Below, in pieces: positions 63,541-64,000 of a stretch of DNA of 64,000 bases (positions are counted from its first letter, which is position 1; each line of letters begins with the position of its first letter). The stretch lies in contig JAMXDE010000005.1 in assembly GCA_026770025.1 (NCBI GenBank), positions 2,728,001-2,792,000 on the forward strand, written 5' to 3'. A program made the translations under genes and the position numbers. A model generated the notes under the pieces. The model saw only the letters and a program-made list of their open reading frames with translations, did no database searches and had not been told where the DNA came from. This DNA is from Craspedostauros australis (taxonomy: Eukaryota; Bacillariophyta; Bacillariophyceae; Mastogloiales; Achnanthaceae).

Positions 63541-64000
63541 CTCCAAAGGAGTATAGTATGCTATGTATGTACGTTTGCCGGTTGGTGGGTACGTATGGGA
63601 AATCGGTACAATGTGTACATGTACGTCTCGTTGGAACGCGTCGTGTTTTTGTGATGTGTTGTGTCGTCTTGCGTGATGCTACGATGCGGAGAAGAAGTTG
63701 TGATGGCATGAAGGACGAGAGAGTGAGAGAGAACTTCTCTGAACAGATACTCATGGTGGATTGCGGCAATCAAGCCGAAAGTTTCAAGAACGTTGCGTAT
63801 GGTGCGAGTACATAGTATAATAGATACATTCGGGTGTGGCCATGGGCTGGGCACACAACAAAAGACCTGGTGTTGGCGTTGGCGTCGGCGTTGGAACGCA
63901 ATTTTGCTTCCCATTTTTGTCAAGAGAAGTTGTCCGGGTTTGGTATTTTGTGAGACAAATCACACCGACGCTGGTCAGACAGACAACTCAAACACTCAAT
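63541..64000. other. Window end, nothing recognised
   Basis: Upstream region of the FkbM gene. Short frames on both strands have no motifs. Confidence 0.4.

Overview
The window looks like nuclear DNA of a diatom or a close relative (a photosynthetic stramenopile). Several proteins begin with a bipartite plastid presequence, that is, a signal peptide followed by an A|F-type cleavage motif (SAFAP at 16.7 kb, AEAFV at 14.9 kb, ADAFL at 29.8 kb). Genes carry short GT-AG introns. There is an HSF gene of the algal type, a eukaryotic urea transporter, and Ty1/copia retrotransposons of several ages. No operons, Shine-Dalgarno sites or CRISPR arrays are present.

Layout. 0-7.5 kb: a long ankyrin-repeat protein (possibly cut by the window edge), an SVOP-like MFS transporter (-), and an HSF DNA-binding protein. 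7.7-14.5 kb: a complete, apparently recent copia element with 426-bp LTRs that look identical, a 5-bp target duplication, and gag and pol in one frame separated by a single UGA. 14.9-31 kb: a probable thylakoid-lumen protein, an eight-exon plastid cyclophilin with an 11-nt micro-exon, a single-membrane-span unknown protein, a class I glutamine amidotransferase, an Ala/Glu-rich coiled-coil secretory protein, a VHL-beta-like protein (-), and a plastid PKIWI502-type oxidoreductase. 31-40 kb: an FTCD_C cyclodeaminase-like protein (-), a glycogenin-like glycosyltransferase, COX6B (-), a UBE2W-like ubiquitin-conjugating enzyme with a signal peptide, and a membrane-anchored PstS-like phosphate-binding protein.

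41-52.5 kb is a retroelement nest. An old, frame-broken copia element (41.3-44.0 and 51.8-52.5 kb) is split by a second decaying copia element on the minus strand (44.0-51.8 kb). The reverse transcriptase of that second element is in turn split by a 207-bp insertion carrying a tRNA-like sequence. 53-58.2 kb: a urea transporter with a presequence-like N-terminus (-), a frameshifted ankyrin fragment (-), and an arginyl-tRNA synthetase-like gene. That last gene carries three in-frame TAG codons and is split by a solo LTR of the second copia family. 58.5-61.4 kb: a 954-residue P-loop NTPase that I cannot assign to a housekeeping family. Its C-terminal module recurs as a broken fragment at 26.9 kb. 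62.6-63.5 kb: an FkbM-type methyltransferase (-).

The most interesting items are the P-loop NTPase with its dispersed C-terminal module, the UGA between gag and pol, the three TAG codons in the ArgRS-like gene, the tRNA-like insertion, and possible organelle or secretory versions of proteins usually found elsewhere (UBE2W-type E2, urea transporter, PstS-type protein). All family assignments come from reading motifs; no search was run. Coordinates read by eye may be off by a base.
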